A DNA stretch of 64,000 nucleotides from an uncultured Eisenbergiella sp. (GCA_947626995.1 CANQUI010000002.1:40141-104140), one strand, 5' to 3'; positions 49,742 to 59,765 are shown, counted from the first letter of the stretch. The notes: a model not told the origin generated them from the letters alone. Numbers and translations are program-made.

Positions 49742-50033
49742 TCATGTCCCCGGAAAGAACGTGGAAGCGATGGGGATCGTAAAAGGAAGCGTGGTTTACT
49801 CAAAAAACTTTGGCAAGGATTTTATGGCGGCGGTAAAAACGCTGGTGGGCGGTGAGATCGTGGATTATACCAGGATGCTTAACGAGGCCAGGGGAATGGC
49901 CACGAAGCGGATGGCGGATGAGGCCGAGGAGATGGGCGCGGACGCCGTGCTTAACGTTCGTTATGCCACTTCTTCGGTCATGCAGGGGGCCGCGGAGTGC
50001 ATTGCCTATGGGACAGCCGTCCGGTTTTTGTAA
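49722..50033 (+). CDS. YbjQ/UPF0145 heavy-metal-binding-domain family protein
   Basis: GIVKGSVVYSKNFGKDFMAAVKTLVGGEIVDYTRMLNEARGMATKRMADEAEEMGADAVLNVRY. Confidence 0.9.
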   Translation: MLLLNIDHVPGKNVEAMGIVKGSVVYSKNFGKDFMAAVKTLVGGEIVDYTRMLNEARGMATKRMADEAEEMGADAVLNVRYATSSVMQGAAECIAYGTAVRFL

Positions 50034-50100
50034 CGGCGTCCTTTTGCGCTGTCAAACGGTACCATAACAACTGTCGTAACGTGGGAAAAGGAGGTATGGA

Positions 50101-51042
50101 ATGAAACTGGTGATTCTGGAACCGCTGGGCGTAGAGGAGCAAAAACTCCTTTCCCTAGCGCAAAAAACATTGGGGGACAGAGTAGAGATCGTCTATTATG
50201 ACACACGAAAAACAGATACCGACACGCTTGTCATGCGTGCGAAGGACGCGGATATCCTTGTATTTTCCAATCTCCCCTTTCCCAAAGAGGTGCTGGAGCA
50301 TTGTCTCAAACTGAAAATGATTTCGGTGGCGTTTACGGGCGTGGATCATGTGGCGATGGATGCCTGCAGGCAGCGCGGGATTCTCGTCTGTAACTGTGCG
50401 GGCTATTCCAATACCGCGGTTTCCGAGCTGGTGATCGGCCTGGCGCTGAGTCTGTACCGAAACGTGATTGCCTGCAACGAGGCGGTACGGCAGGAGAAGG
50501 ACAAGACCGGGCTGATCGGCCTGGAGCTGGAAGGAAAGAAGTTCGGCGTGATCGGCCTGGGGGCCATCGGCAGCCGGACCGCCGCCCTGGCGGGGGCGTT
50601 TGGCTGTCAGGTGTACGCCTGCAACAGAAGCCCCAGACATCCCTCCGGCGTGACCATGACGGATCTGGATACGCTCTTAAAAACCTGTGACATCGTCTCT
50701 TTGCACGTTCCGCTCAACGAAAGCACCCGAGGGCTGATCGGCGCCCGGGAGCTTTCGTTGATGAAACCGGACGCCATATTGATTAATACGGCCCGGGGGC
50801 CCGTGGTAAACAGCCGGGCCCTGGCGGATGCGCTGACACAAAAGCGGCTGGGCGGCGCGGCGGTGGATGTGTTTGAAACCGAACCACCGATTGACCGGCA
50901 GCATCCGCTTTTGCACTGTCCCAACCTGATCGCTACCCCTCATGTGGCCTTTGCCACAAAGGAGGCGCTTTACAAACGGGCCGTTCTGGTGTTTGAGAAC
51001 GTCAGAAAATATCTGGACGGGCAGCCGCAGAATATCGTTTAA
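50101..51042 (+). CDS. D-isomer-specific 2-hydroxyacid dehydrogenase
   Basis: GVIGLGAIGSRTAALAGAFGCQVYACNRSP; HVPLNESTRGLIGARELSLMKPDAILINTARGPVV. Confidence 0.92.
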   Translation: MKLVILEPLGVEEQKLLSLAQKTLGDRVEIVYYDTRKTDTDTLVMRAKDADILVFSNLPFPKEVLEHCLKLKMISVAFTGVDHVAMDACRQRGILVCNCAGYSNTAVSELVIGLALSLYRNVIACNEAVRQEKDKTGLIGLELEGKKFGVIGLGAIGSRTAALAGAFGCQVYACNRSPRHPSGVTMTDLDTLLKTCDIVSLHVPLNESTRGLIGARELSLMKPDAILINTARGPVVNSRALADALTQKRLGGAAVDVFETEPPIDRQHPLLHCPNLIATPHVAFATKEALYKRAVLVFENVRKYLDGQPQNIV

Positions 51043-51119
51043 AGCAGGCGCGCGCTTTGCTTCATCATCTCCGGCGATTTGACATATCATGATAGAAAGA
51101 GAATATGGCAGGGCGCGCG

Positions 51120-51830
51120 ATGAGAAGGGAAAACAGAAATACGCTGATTCAGGCGGCATCGCTTTTGCTTTTGGCGCTGATGGTTTGGAGCGCCGGCAAA
51201 ACGCATGCCGTTTTTTTTGTCAGGGACGCGGCGGCAGATGCGGGCGCTTCCATTCTACAGCAGGAAAACAGGGACCGCAGACGGATCTGCCTTTCCTTCG
51301 ACGACGGGCCGGATCCGCGTTATACGCCGCAGCTTTTGGACGGCCTGGCAAAGAGGGGAGTGAAGGCCAGCTTTTTTCTGACCGGGAAAAATGCGGAAAA
51401 ATATCCCGATCTGGTAAAACGCCTGCATGAAGAGGGGCACCTGATCGGCAACCATACCTACAGTCACATGCAGCTGACCCGCAATAACCGGGAAAGCTTT
51501 AAGCAGGAGCTGATCCGGACAAACCGGATCATAGAGGAAATTACCGGAGAGGAGGTCGTATACGTACGGCCTCCTTACGGCTGTTGGGACAAAAGCTTCG
51601 AGGAGGAACTGAATATGTTCCCCGTGCTGTGGAACATCGATCCGCTGGACTGGAGCTGCAAGGACGCGTCCAACATTGTCAAGCGCGTGGTTTCCCGGGC
51701 GAAGGATAACGCCATCATCCTGATGCACGACGAATATCCTTCCACGGTGACGGCGGCGCTGCAGATCGTGGACCGGCTGCAGGAGGAAGGATACGAATTT
51801 GTCACGGTGGAGGAAATTCTGTTTGAATGA
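51120..51830 (+). CDS. Polysaccharide deacetylase (NodB homology, CE4)
   Basis: ICLSFDDGPDPRYTPQLLDGL; IGNHTYSHMQLT; RPPYGCWD; signal/TM at N-terminus. Confidence 0.93.
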   Translation: MRRENRNTLIQAASLLLLALMVWSAGKTHAVFFVRDAAADAGASILQQENRDRRRICLSFDDGPDPRYTPQLLDGLAKRGVKASFFLTGKNAEKYPDLVKRLHEEGHLIGNHTYSHMQLTRNNRESFKQELIRTNRIIEEITGEEVVYVRPPYGCWDKSFEEELNMFPVLWNIDPLDWSCKDASNIVKRVVSRAKDNAIILMHDEYPSTVTAALQIVDRLQEEGYEFVTVEEILFE

Positions 51831-51951
51831 ACGTCTCTTTGGCGGCCGTCCGGGATCCGAAACAGAAAAGCTTCGGGGAAAAAAGACGGATTTTTTTTGT
51901 GAAAAGTCCATAAGGAAAGAGACAGAAAGTATATATTTTATCTGTTTATCG

Positions 51952-51980
51952 TTGACTTTAACAGGGTGGAATTATAAAAT
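51952..51980 (+). promoter_or_regulatory. Promoter of the surface protein gene
   Basis: TTGACT-17 bp-TAAAAT. Confidence 0.7.
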
Positions 51981-52066
51981 GATGATAAAAGCAGCAATTT
52001 TTGAATTTACAACGAAGCATATCTCCCGCCCATGCGGCGCGGGTTCCCTAGAAGGAGTAAAAGAGA

Positions 52067-55000
52067 ATGAATGGAATGAAGAAGGTCGGCTTTTGGACGC
52101 GTGCGGCGGCGGTGACGCTCTGTGTGGCGCTGGTTATATCCACCGGCGGCTTTGCGTTGCAAAGCGAGGCGGCAGGGCCGGATCAGGTATCCGGGGGATC
52201 GGATATTCAGGCGCCCCTTGACCAGACGGAAGAAGAGGAAACCACTCAGGAGGAATCCACTACAGAGGAAGAATCCACTGCGGAGGAAGCATCCACTACG
52301 GAGGAAGAATCCACCACAGAGGAAGAGTCCACCACGGAGGAAGCGTCCGATACGGAGGAGGAATCCACTACGGAGGAAGAGTCTACCACAGAGGAAGAAT
52401 CCACTGCTAAGGAAGAACCGGCGCTTCTGACGGCAAAGGAGCTGGACCGGATGATTATGGATGGGATCACGCTGCTTTCGCTGGACGATATCATGCCCCT
52501 CAGTTTGACGGGAGGACTGGTTTCTTCGGATCATTTTGTCTTTTCTCTGGGAAACCCGGACGGCAGCGGCGCGACGGAATATGAGAGCGTGCAGAAGATA
52601 AAGGAAAGCGGCACGAAGGTGACGGTGGGCGGTTTGGACAGCGCCGACTGGGACGGGGCGAATTCCGGAGTCCAGGGGGCCCAGTCCACCTATCAGACCA
52701 ATTTCCCGGTAATCGAAGGATACGAGCTGGACAGCATCACGGTAAACGGAACGAACGTGGCGCGTTTTGGCAATGTGGAGATCACGGTTTCCGACGACGG
52801 AGGCGGGACCAGTACGGAAACCTATGTTTACTATTCCGCGACGGAAACCGCGGGGATGACCAGCGCGGTCTTACGCAGCGGGGAAAAATTCCGCCTGAAT
52901 TATGTCCCCACGGAATTTGGGGTCTCCTATGAAGTATATTTAAAGGACGGCGACAATCTGACGCCGGCGGGCGCGGAGGAAAAATTCTCCTTAAACAGTA
53001 TTTTCGGGCTTCGCCGCGCCACCGCCACCGTAAACCGGTGGTTCAGCGTGGACGTGACGGCGCCGGAGGGATATTACGCCAGGGTTTATATCGGCGCAAG
53101 CAACCTGTTCCAACCGTCTCAGGTGCCGGCAGATCAGGAAAAATTCCCGCAGGAGGAAGGATACGGCAGCAATCGTCTGGGAGAGGACGTGTCCTGGAAG
53201 GATAAGGATGAATCCGCCAAAAATGCCGGCGGTATCGTGGATACCGGGCAGGCCACGCCGCAGTTTTTCTCCCGGAGCGGCACCTATGCGTCCGGCAGAC
53301 CCGGAAGCGCGCAAAGCGATCAGAAGGTGTGCGTGGTGCTGGAAAAGCGGCAGCTGAGCGAGTATCAGTTCAACGTGGATTATTTTACTAAGGCCCGGAC
53401 GGGAGATGCGGTCAATTCCACCAAAATGTCCTACGAGGGGGATCCGCAGATTGCGATGAATGGGGACGGGACCATGAACGGGCAGTGGAGCTTTACCACG
53501 AAGCTGACGTCCGGCATGTATCATGTGGAACTGCGCAGTCTGGAGATCAACGGAATCAGCCTGAATATTCCTTATATTGAGACGCCCTCCGCCGACACGG
53601 TAGGCGCGACGGCGCAGGAGACGACAACGCTTCCCTCCGGCGCGAAGGTGACGCTGAAGGTGACGGCCGTGGATCTGGATAGGCCTACCGAACGTTATCA
53701 GAGAAAATACGACCTGACGGTGGAAAACTGCTCGCGGGATATTTATCTGACCTATGGCACGCTGATCAACGACATGTCCGGCTACCGGGAGGTGGTGCTA
53801 AGCGAGCTGTCCGGAGTGGAGGTGCAGCTTTGGGCGAATCAGCACAACGAGCACTATTATAAATGGAGGGACAATACGGAGGGCAATTCGCTGCGCTGCG
53901 GACAGCAATATAATTTTGCCTATATGTATACCAACAAAAATATGGACACGGCCCAGAACGGGAACCAATATCCCCATGATACGGAATCTGACAATCCGTA
54001 TGAGGGAAACGTTCGTTTCCGTCTGAAGGAGGGCTATGCCTGGGCGACCAACGACGGGAAGGGCGTCTGGGACGCGATCCGTTTTGTCAATAAGTCCGGC
54101 TTAAAGGAACAGACTTTTACGGAGGATGATGTACTGGGGCCGGATTCGGCCGGATGGTATTATGTGACGCTGACAGATCAGAATACGGCGAATAACAGTA
54201 TCAACCTGCTGCGCATTGAAGCGCAGATGGAACAGTATGAGATTCATTATGTGGATGGCAAGGACAGTCCCATGAACGAAGGGCTTTCTGACCTTCTAAG
54301 CGGCGGCGCCTCCGTCCGGAACATGCCGGTTTTTCAGGACGGCGCAAGCGCCTATACCACCACCGATGACAACTACGGCAGATATTATTCCGTTTCGGAT
54401 ACCACGGGCGGTTACAGTGGTTTTGCCTCCTATAACCGGATCACCATCAGCGGAAGATCGCCTTCGATCCGGGGCGCGGAGCGTCCCGCTACGTTCCGGT
54501 ACTGGGTGGTGACCGACGCCGACGGGAATCCGCTGGATCAAAAAGGACAAAAGATCACCGGGACAGGGGATCTTTCGAATCAATACCAGAAGATCTATCC
54601 GGCGGATATGTGCGGTTTGGAAAATCTGATTTCCGGCGCGACTCTGATTGACGAAGCAAAACAGAATTACGCGATCTACCTGACGGCGTGGTGGGAACTT
54701 CCCGCAAACGACTTTTCCTATTACGTGACCTATAACAGGACCGAAGCGGACGGGACGCAGGTTACGCGGTTTACGGGCGACATTGCGTATCAGGGCGGCA
54801 GCGCGGTGATGAAGCGGGAAACCTACTCCGGCGCCCAAAGCGTGAACCTGGTTTTGGATACGGCGCAGGCGGGCGGACCGGATGAATGGCTCAAAGAGCC
54901 GCAGAATATCTGGTACAAATATGATACCACGAAAAACGGAAGCCGGAATCATGCGGGGCAGTTTTATTGGGCCGGCGTGCAAAACGAGGGCGAGATGGAC

Positions 55001-56104
55001 GTCTGGTTTATTTCTTCCCTGGGACATCTGGATGTGAAAAAGACGGTGCAGGGAGCGTCGGATCCGGACACGGAATTTCCGTTTGCGATTGCCTTCACCC
55101 TTCCTGCGGACGATGGCAATACCCAGGGAAATGAAGCCAATTATTTCGGGACCGGGTCTTATACGGTATCCTATACGCTGGACGACGGAAAGGGCGGCGG
55201 CGGTACGTCGCAGCTTTCCCTGCAGAAAAGAGGGTCGGAGTATACCGGCACCCTGAAGCTGAAAGACGGGCAGACGGCCTCCTTTGCGCTTCCCGCGGGC
55301 ACATCCTATACCATCGAGGAACAGTTGGACGATCTGGATTATGAGACGCAGGATCCCAAAAGAAACGGAAGCGTCCTGCCCAATACGAAGAAGGAGGAAG
55401 CGTATGTGAATCGTCCTGCCAACAGGACCGGTACGCTGATCGTCCAAAAGAGGCTGGCGGGCGCGTCGTCAGCGGCGCCCGGGGAAGGGTTTTTGTTCTA
55501 TGTGACCTTTGAGCCGCCCCAAAAAGCCGCCGACTATTTTGACAAAAAGGATCAGCCGGGCGCCTGGGAGGTTTCCGGCACGAAAAAAACGACGGAGGAG
55601 CCGAGCGGAAAAACGGAAACGGTTTCTTTGGAAAAACAGGGAGACGAATACCGGGGAAGCTTCCGGCTTTCCGCGGGCGAGAGCATTGCGTTTGTCCTGC
55701 CGCCGGATACGAAGTGGCGTCTGACAGAACAGCCGTCGCCGCCGTTTGTCAGCAGCATCGGAAACGGCGTATCCGGGTCCATGGGACGGACGGAAAAAAC
55801 GGTGGACGTAATCAATATGCTTCGGAGCGCGGACAGCGGAGAATCGTCCGGCGGCGGCAAACGGTTCGGCGGCCTGCCGAATCCGGAAAAAACGCTGAAT
55901 ATAGGGACGACAGCCGCTAACCCTGCTTTGACGCAGGGGCCACAGGACGCCGTAACCGCGCACGATGAGGCCGGCGAACAGGCCGCGCGAAACGCTGCCA
56001 CAGGCGACACGGCCCGGCCGGTGTTCTGGGCGTTTCTGGCAGTCGCAGGACTGCTTGTTCTTGGCATAGAACGGTATCGTCAAAAAAATTTTAAAAAAAG
56101 GTAA
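52067..56104 (+). CDS. Large surface protein (1345 aa): signal peptide, EEST-rich repeats, DUF7601/Cna-B-like domains, C-terminal TM and basic tail
   Basis: VALVISTGGFALQSEAA signal; repeated GHLDVKKTVQGAS.../GTLIVQKRLAGAS... domains; NAATGDTARPVFWAFLAVAGLLVLGIERYRQKNFKKR C-terminus. Confidence 0.85.
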   Translation: MNGMKKVGFWTRAAAVTLCVALVISTGGFALQSEAAGPDQVSGGSDIQAPLDQTEEEETTQEESTTEEESTAEEASTTEEESTTEEESTTEEASDTEEESTTEEESTTEEESTAKEEPALLTAKELDRMIMDGITLLSLDDIMPLSLTGGLVSSDHFVFSLGNPDGSGATEYESVQKIKESGTKVTVGGLDSADWDGANSGVQGAQSTYQTNFPVIEGYELDSITVNGTNVARFGNVEITVSDDGGGTSTETYVYYSATETAGMTSAVLRSGEKFRLNYVPTEFGVSYEVYLKDGDNLTPAGAEEKFSLNSIFGLRRATATVNRWFSVDVTAPEGYYARVYIGASNLFQPSQVPADQEKFPQEEGYGSNRLGEDVSWKDKDESAKNAGGIVDTGQATPQFFSRSGTYASGRPGSAQSDQKVCVVLEKRQLSEYQFNVDYFTKARTGDAVNSTKMSYEGDPQIAMNGDGTMNGQWSFTTKLTSGMYHVELRSLEINGISLNIPYIETPSADTVGATAQETTTLPSGAKVTLKVTAVDLDRPTERYQRKYDLTVENCSRDIYLTYGTLINDMSGYREVVLSELSGVEVQLWANQHNEHYYKWRDNTEGNSLRCGQQYNFAYMYTNKNMDTAQNGNQYPHDTESDNPYEGNVRFRLKEGYAWATNDGKGVWDAIRFVNKSGLKEQTFTEDDVLGPDSAGWYYVTLTDQNTANNSINLLRIEAQMEQYEIHYVDGKDSPMNEGLSDLLSGGASVRNMPVFQDGASAYTTTDDNYGRYYSVSDTTGGYSGFASYNRITISGRSPSIRGAERPATFRYWVVTDADGNPLDQKGQKITGTGDLSNQYQKIYPADMCGLENLISGATLIDEAKQNYAIYLTAWWELPANDFSYYVTYNRTEADGTQVTRFTGDIAYQGGSAVMKRETYSGAQSVNLVLDTAQAGGPDEWLKEPQNIWYKYDTTKNGSRNHAGQFYWAGVQNEGEMDVWFISSLGHLDVKKTVQGASDPDTEFPFAIAFTLPADDGNTQGNEANYFGTGSYTVSYTLDDGKGGGGTSQLSLQKRGSEYTGTLKLKDGQTASFALPAGTSYTIEEQLDDLDYETQDPKRNGSVLPNTKKEEAYVNRPANRTGTLIVQKRLAGASSAAPGEGFLFYVTFEPPQKAADYFDKKDQPGAWEVSGTKKTTEEPSGKTETVSLEKQGDEYRGSFRLSAGESIAFVLPPDTKWRLTEQPSPPFVSSIGNGVSGSMGRTEKTVDVINMLRSADSGESSGGGKRFGGLPNPEKTLNIGTTAANPALTQGPQDAVTAHDEAGEQAARNAATGDTARPVFWAFLAVAGLLVLGIERYRQKNFKKR
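52250..52417 (+). repeat. Imperfect tandem 15-nt repeats encoding EESTT/EEAST-type pentapeptides
   Basis: EESTTEEESTAEEASTTEEESTTEEESTTEEASDTEEESTTEEESTTEEESTAKEE. Confidence 0.9.
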
Positions 56105-56171
56105 CGATTTGTCCTTTCTGCGGAATATATATAGTATGAACCAGATCATTCCAAAGATAAGGAGCTTTCCC

Positions 56172-56381
56172 ATGATACCTGAAAACAATATCGGAACCGT
56201 TATCGCCGACGCCTGCCGGCAGAAAGATCTTTCTTACTACCGGCTGGCCAAACAATCCGGGATTCCCCTCACCACGATTATGCACATTGTGGACGGCAAT
56301 ACGAAAAATCCCGGATTTTATACCATCGCTACGCTGTGCCGCATCCTGGAGCTTTCCATGGACGATGTATGCGTCTGGTAA
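56172..56381 (+). CDS. XRE family regulator (69 aa)
   Basis: VIADACRQKDLSYYRLAKQSGIPLTTIMHIVDGNTKNPGFYTIATLCRILELSMDDV; aaggag RBS. Confidence 0.88.
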   Translation: MIPENNIGTVIADACRQKDLSYYRLAKQSGIPLTTIMHIVDGNTKNPGFYTIATLCRILELSMDDVCVW

Positions 56382-56433
56382 GCCGCTCCGATCGTTTGGA
56401 TCCGGGGGCGATTTTGAAAGAAAAAGAGAAAAA

Positions 56434-56466
56434 CATCCCAAAGCATGCGGCTTTGGGATGTTTTTT
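56434..56466 (+). terminator. Rho-independent terminator
   Basis: catcccaaagc atgcg-type loop gctttgggatg tttttt. Confidence 0.85.
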
Positions 56467-56573
56467 GTCGTGAAACATTGATTTTGTGTTACGAATTGAT
56501 TAAAATATGATTACGGATAACTGGATCGGTGTCAGGAAAGGAAGACCGGACAAAAGAGAAAGAGGGGCGGGCC

Positions 56574-57101
56574 ATGGTCACCACCGAAAAGAGTTTCGAT
56601 GAAATCTATCGACAAAACTATTCCAGAATCTATTCCTATATCAGAAGGTCTCTCAGGCAGGAGTGGCCGGAAGCGGAGGATTTGACACAGCAGGTCTTTT
56701 TGATTGCGTTTCAGAAATGGGACGAGCTGCAGGAGCATCCGAACATTCCGGCGTTTTTGACGCAGGTGGCAAAGAATATTTTGCTTAAACGGAGCATCGG
56801 TCAGAAGGTGGCGTATATGGGATCTACAGAGCTTATGACGGTCATGTCCCTCAAACAGGCGGAGGATCCCGCTTACGATATGGTGGAATATTATGCCTCC
56901 ATAGAAAGTATTCTTTCCAAGGGACAGCTGTATCTGCTGCGTCAGTATTATGAAAACGGATACACCGCGGAGGAAATTGCCAGAGGACTGGGGATACAGG
57001 GGAGCTGTTTCAAAAGAAGAATTGCGAGAATGAAGGAGAAAGTCAGGATCGGAATGGAGCTGGCGGCCTGGATGGTTTTGATCACGGGCGCGTCTTTCTG
57101 A
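56574..57101 (+). CDS. RNA polymerase sigma factor, sigma-70/ECF-like
   Basis: FDEIYRQNYSRIYSYIRRSLRQEWPEAEDLTQQVFLIAFQKW; C-terminal region-4-like NGYTAEEIARGLGIQGSCFKRRIARMKEKVR. Confidence 0.88.
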   Translation: MVTTEKSFDEIYRQNYSRIYSYIRRSLRQEWPEAEDLTQQVFLIAFQKWDELQEHPNIPAFLTQVAKNILLKRSIGQKVAYMGSTELMTVMSLKQAEDPAYDMVEYYASIESILSKGQLYLLRQYYENGYTAEEIARGLGIQGSCFKRRIARMKEKVRIGMELAAWMVLITGASF

Positions 57102-57149
57102 TTTCAGAGGCGCAGACGGCGTCATTTCGGTTTCGGATCGATAAAAAGG

Positions 57150-58454
57150 ATGGCATATACTTATTTGCAGTTGTTTCTGTTTTTTTTATGTTACGGCATT
57201 TTGGGATGGTGCGCGGAAACGGCCTGTATGGCCGTGATTGCCCGCCGGCTTGTCAACCGCGGGTTTTTCGCCCTTCCCATCTGCCCCAAATACGGCGTGA
57301 TGATGATCATTTTGATCATTGCGCTGCCCACTTTGCGCGGGCATTTCTTTTTGCAGTTTCTGCTGACGCTGACCGTCGTGTCTGCCACGGACTATTTTGC
57401 GGGCTTTTTGTCCAAGCGCATCTGGCGCAAGAGCCTGTGGCCTTATGAGAGAAACACGGTGTTTGGCGGCGAGATCCGGGGCAGCCTGCTGGCCATAGCC
57501 AAGGCCGTGGCCGCGTATCTGACGGTGCTTTTGCTGCATCCGTTTCTCTTTCTGGCCATCAGCCTTTTGCCTGTTTTGGTGCTGCAAATCACGGCGGGCG
57601 TTTTTTTGCTGGCCATGGCCGCGGATTTTGGCATGATCCTTTATGTGGTGATAAAGGGAAGGCGCAAAAAGGATCCGGAGGCGACGGCGGAGATCCGGCA
57701 GGGGCAAATGGCCTGGAAGGACCGTCTGGGCGCAAAAATTTATCATACTGTCTGGAAACGGTTGAACCGGGCGTATCCGAATATGGAAACGGCGGAGCCC
57801 TCCCAGGAGGGGGAATATGTTTTTGCCCGCGGCGTATGCCCGGATAAGCTCTTCTGGGTCTTTCTCGTCTGCGCCTTTTTCGGCGATCTGATCGAAACGG
57901 TCTACTGCCGTATGACCATGGGAAGGTGGATGAGCCGTTCCAGCGTCATATACGGGACGTTCAGCATTGTCTGGGGCATGGGCGCGGTGCTTTTGACCGT
58001 GATCCTGCAGCGGCTGGCCGTTCGGGACGACCGGTATGTATTTCTGGCGGGTGCGGTGCTGGGCGGCGTCTACGAATATACGTGCAGCGTGTTTACGGAA
58101 GTGTTTTTCGGGACGACCTTTTGGGATTACAGCAAAATCCCTTTTAACATCGGCGGCCGCACCAATCTTTTGTTCTGTATTTTCTGGGGGCTGCTTTCGG
58201 TGGCCTGGGTCAAGATCTGTTATCCTGTGATCAGCCGCTGGATTGAGAAAATCCCGCCTCTTTTGGGCAAAACGGCGACCTGGGTGCTGATTGTCCTGCT
58301 CTGCTGCGACGCCCTGCTTTCCGCGGCCGCAATGGTGCGTTATGTAAAGCGGCAGGCAGGAGACGGGGCCGAAACGGTGACGGAGGCTTTTCTGGATGCC
58401 AATTATCCGGATGAGATGGTAGAACAGGTGTGGCCGAACATGAAAATCCGGTGA
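57150..58454 (+). CDS. Polytopic membrane protein with two putative ABC-transporter type IV (CmpB-like, PF06541-type) halves
   Basis: FLCYGILGWCAETACMAVIARRLVNRGFF and FLVCAFFGDLIETVYCRMTMGRWMSRSSVIYGTFSIVWG; tandem organisation. Confidence 0.78.
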   Translation: MAYTYLQLFLFFLCYGILGWCAETACMAVIARRLVNRGFFALPICPKYGVMMIILIIALPTLRGHFFLQFLLTLTVVSATDYFAGFLSKRIWRKSLWPYERNTVFGGEIRGSLLAIAKAVAAYLTVLLLHPFLFLAISLLPVLVLQITAGVFLLAMAADFGMILYVVIKGRRKKDPEATAEIRQGQMAWKDRLGAKIYHTVWKRLNRAYPNMETAEPSQEGEYVFARGVCPDKLFWVFLVCAFFGDLIETVYCRMTMGRWMSRSSVIYGTFSIVWGMGAVLLTVILQRLAVRDDRYVFLAGAVLGGVYEYTCSVFTEVFFGTTFWDYSKIPFNIGGRTNLLFCIFWGLLSVAWVKICYPVISRWIEKIPPLLGKTATWVLIVLLCCDALLSAAAMVRYVKRQAGDGAETVTEAFLDANYPDEMVEQVWPNMKIR

Positions 58455-58472
58455 CAGCAGGAGTAAGAAACG

Positions 58473-59765
58473 ATGCAAAGACCCAAACGTGTGATGATTA
58501 TATCCTTTGACGCGGTAGGAAGTCAGGATCTTCCTTTTTTGCGCACATTGCCCAATTTTTCCGCTTTTTTTCAGGACGCGGCCCTTTTTCCCCACGTCAG
58601 GAGCACGTATCCGTCCCTTACCTATCCGGCGCATACTTCCATCATTACCGGCCGGATGCCCAAAAATCACGGCGTTACGGATAATACGAAGCTTGACCCC
58701 AAAAGGGAGTGCCCGGACTGGATCTGTCAGCGCCGTTTCATTCGCGGCACCACGCTGTATGATGAGGCAGGGAAAAAGGGAATTCGGACGGCGGCGCTGC
58801 TCTGGCCTGTGGTGGGAAGAAGCGGGATCCCCTATGCGGTGCCGGAGGTGATGGCGACGCGCAGGTGGCAGACGCAGCTTCTGGTAAACGCCATGAACGG
58901 CCCTTTGGGGTATCAGCTGGATCTGAACCGGCGGTTCGGATATCTGCGGGACGGAATCCGTCAGCCCGCGCTGGATCATTTCATACAGGCCTGCGCGCTG
59001 TATACCATCCGCACCTATCGCCCCGGGCTGTTTCTCCTGCATTTGACCGATGTGGATACCCATCGTCATCTTTACGGGGTTTCGCATGAAAAGGTAACCG
59101 AGGCGCTGCGCCGTCACGACCGGCGGCTGGGAGAGCTTTTGGAGGCCCTAAAGCAGACGGGAGAGATGGAAGAGACCACGGTGATCCTGTTGGGGGACCA
59201 TTATCAGAAGGATGTCCGAAACATCGCCTTTGTCAATTATATCCTGCTTCGGGAGGGACTGATGACGGAAAAGAACGGGAAAATCAAAAGCTGGAAAGCG
59301 TTCGTCAAGGGCTGCGGCGGCAGCGCCTATGTGTACCGAAATCCCAAAGACCGGATGGATCCGGCGACGGAGGAGAAACTTATGCGTATCCTTCAGGATC
59401 TTCTCAAACGGGAGGATTACGGGATCGGTCGGATTTTTACGAACCGGGAGGCGCAGTCTCTGGGTGCGGATCCGACCTGCTTTGCCATGCTGGAGGCAAA
59501 GGAAGGATGGTGTTTTCTGGACGATTGGCGGCAGGAAAGCAAAGACGCGAAGCTGGAAAAGGGACATGCGGTCCGAGGCTCCCACGGTTATCTGACGGCA
59601 GGCGAAGAGGATCAGACCTTTTTTGCCGCCAAAGGCTGCGGGATCCGGCCCGGAATACAGCAAAAAGAGATTGCGCTCTGGGACGAGGGTCCCACTCTCG
59701 CGGCGCTGATGGGGCTGGATCTGGGAGAGACGGACGGGACCGTGCAGTATGAGATGCTGCTTTGA
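58473..59765 (+). CDS. Alkaline phosphatase superfamily type I phosphodiesterase/nucleotide pyrophosphatase-like protein
   Basis: VMIISFDAVGSQDLPFLRTLPNFSAFFQDAA, STYPSLTYPAHTSIITGRMPKNHGV, VILLGDHYQ. Confidence 0.9.
   Translation: MQRPKRVMIISFDAVGSQDLPFLRTLPNFSAFFQDAALFPHVRSTYPSLTYPAHTSIITGRMPKNHGVTDNTKLDPKRECPDWICQRRFIRGTTLYDEAGKKGIRTAALLWPVVGRSGIPYAVPEVMATRRWQTQLLVNAMNGPLGYQLDLNRRFGYLRDGIRQPALDHFIQACALYTIRTYRPGLFLLHLTDVDTHRHLYGVSHEKVTEALRRHDRRLGELLEALKQTGEMEETTVILLGDHYQKDVRNIAFVNYILLREGLMTEKNGKIKSWKAFVKGCGGSAYVYRNPKDRMDPATEEKLMRILQDLLKREDYGIGRIFTNREAQSLGADPTCFAMLEAKEGWCFLDDWRQESKDAKLEKGHAVRGSHGYLTAGEEDQTFFAAKGCGIRPGIQQKEIALWDEGPTLAALMGLDLGETDGTVQYEMLL

Noticed and set aside
52246-52494. 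Minus-strand ORF with SSSVVDSS repeats
   Set aside because: Reverse complement of the EEST repeat array; no independent evidence.
57186-59117. 643-aa minus-strand ORF
   Set aside because: Antisense shadow of the CmpB-like and phosphodiesterase genes; His/Arg/Gln-rich composition typical of spurious frames.
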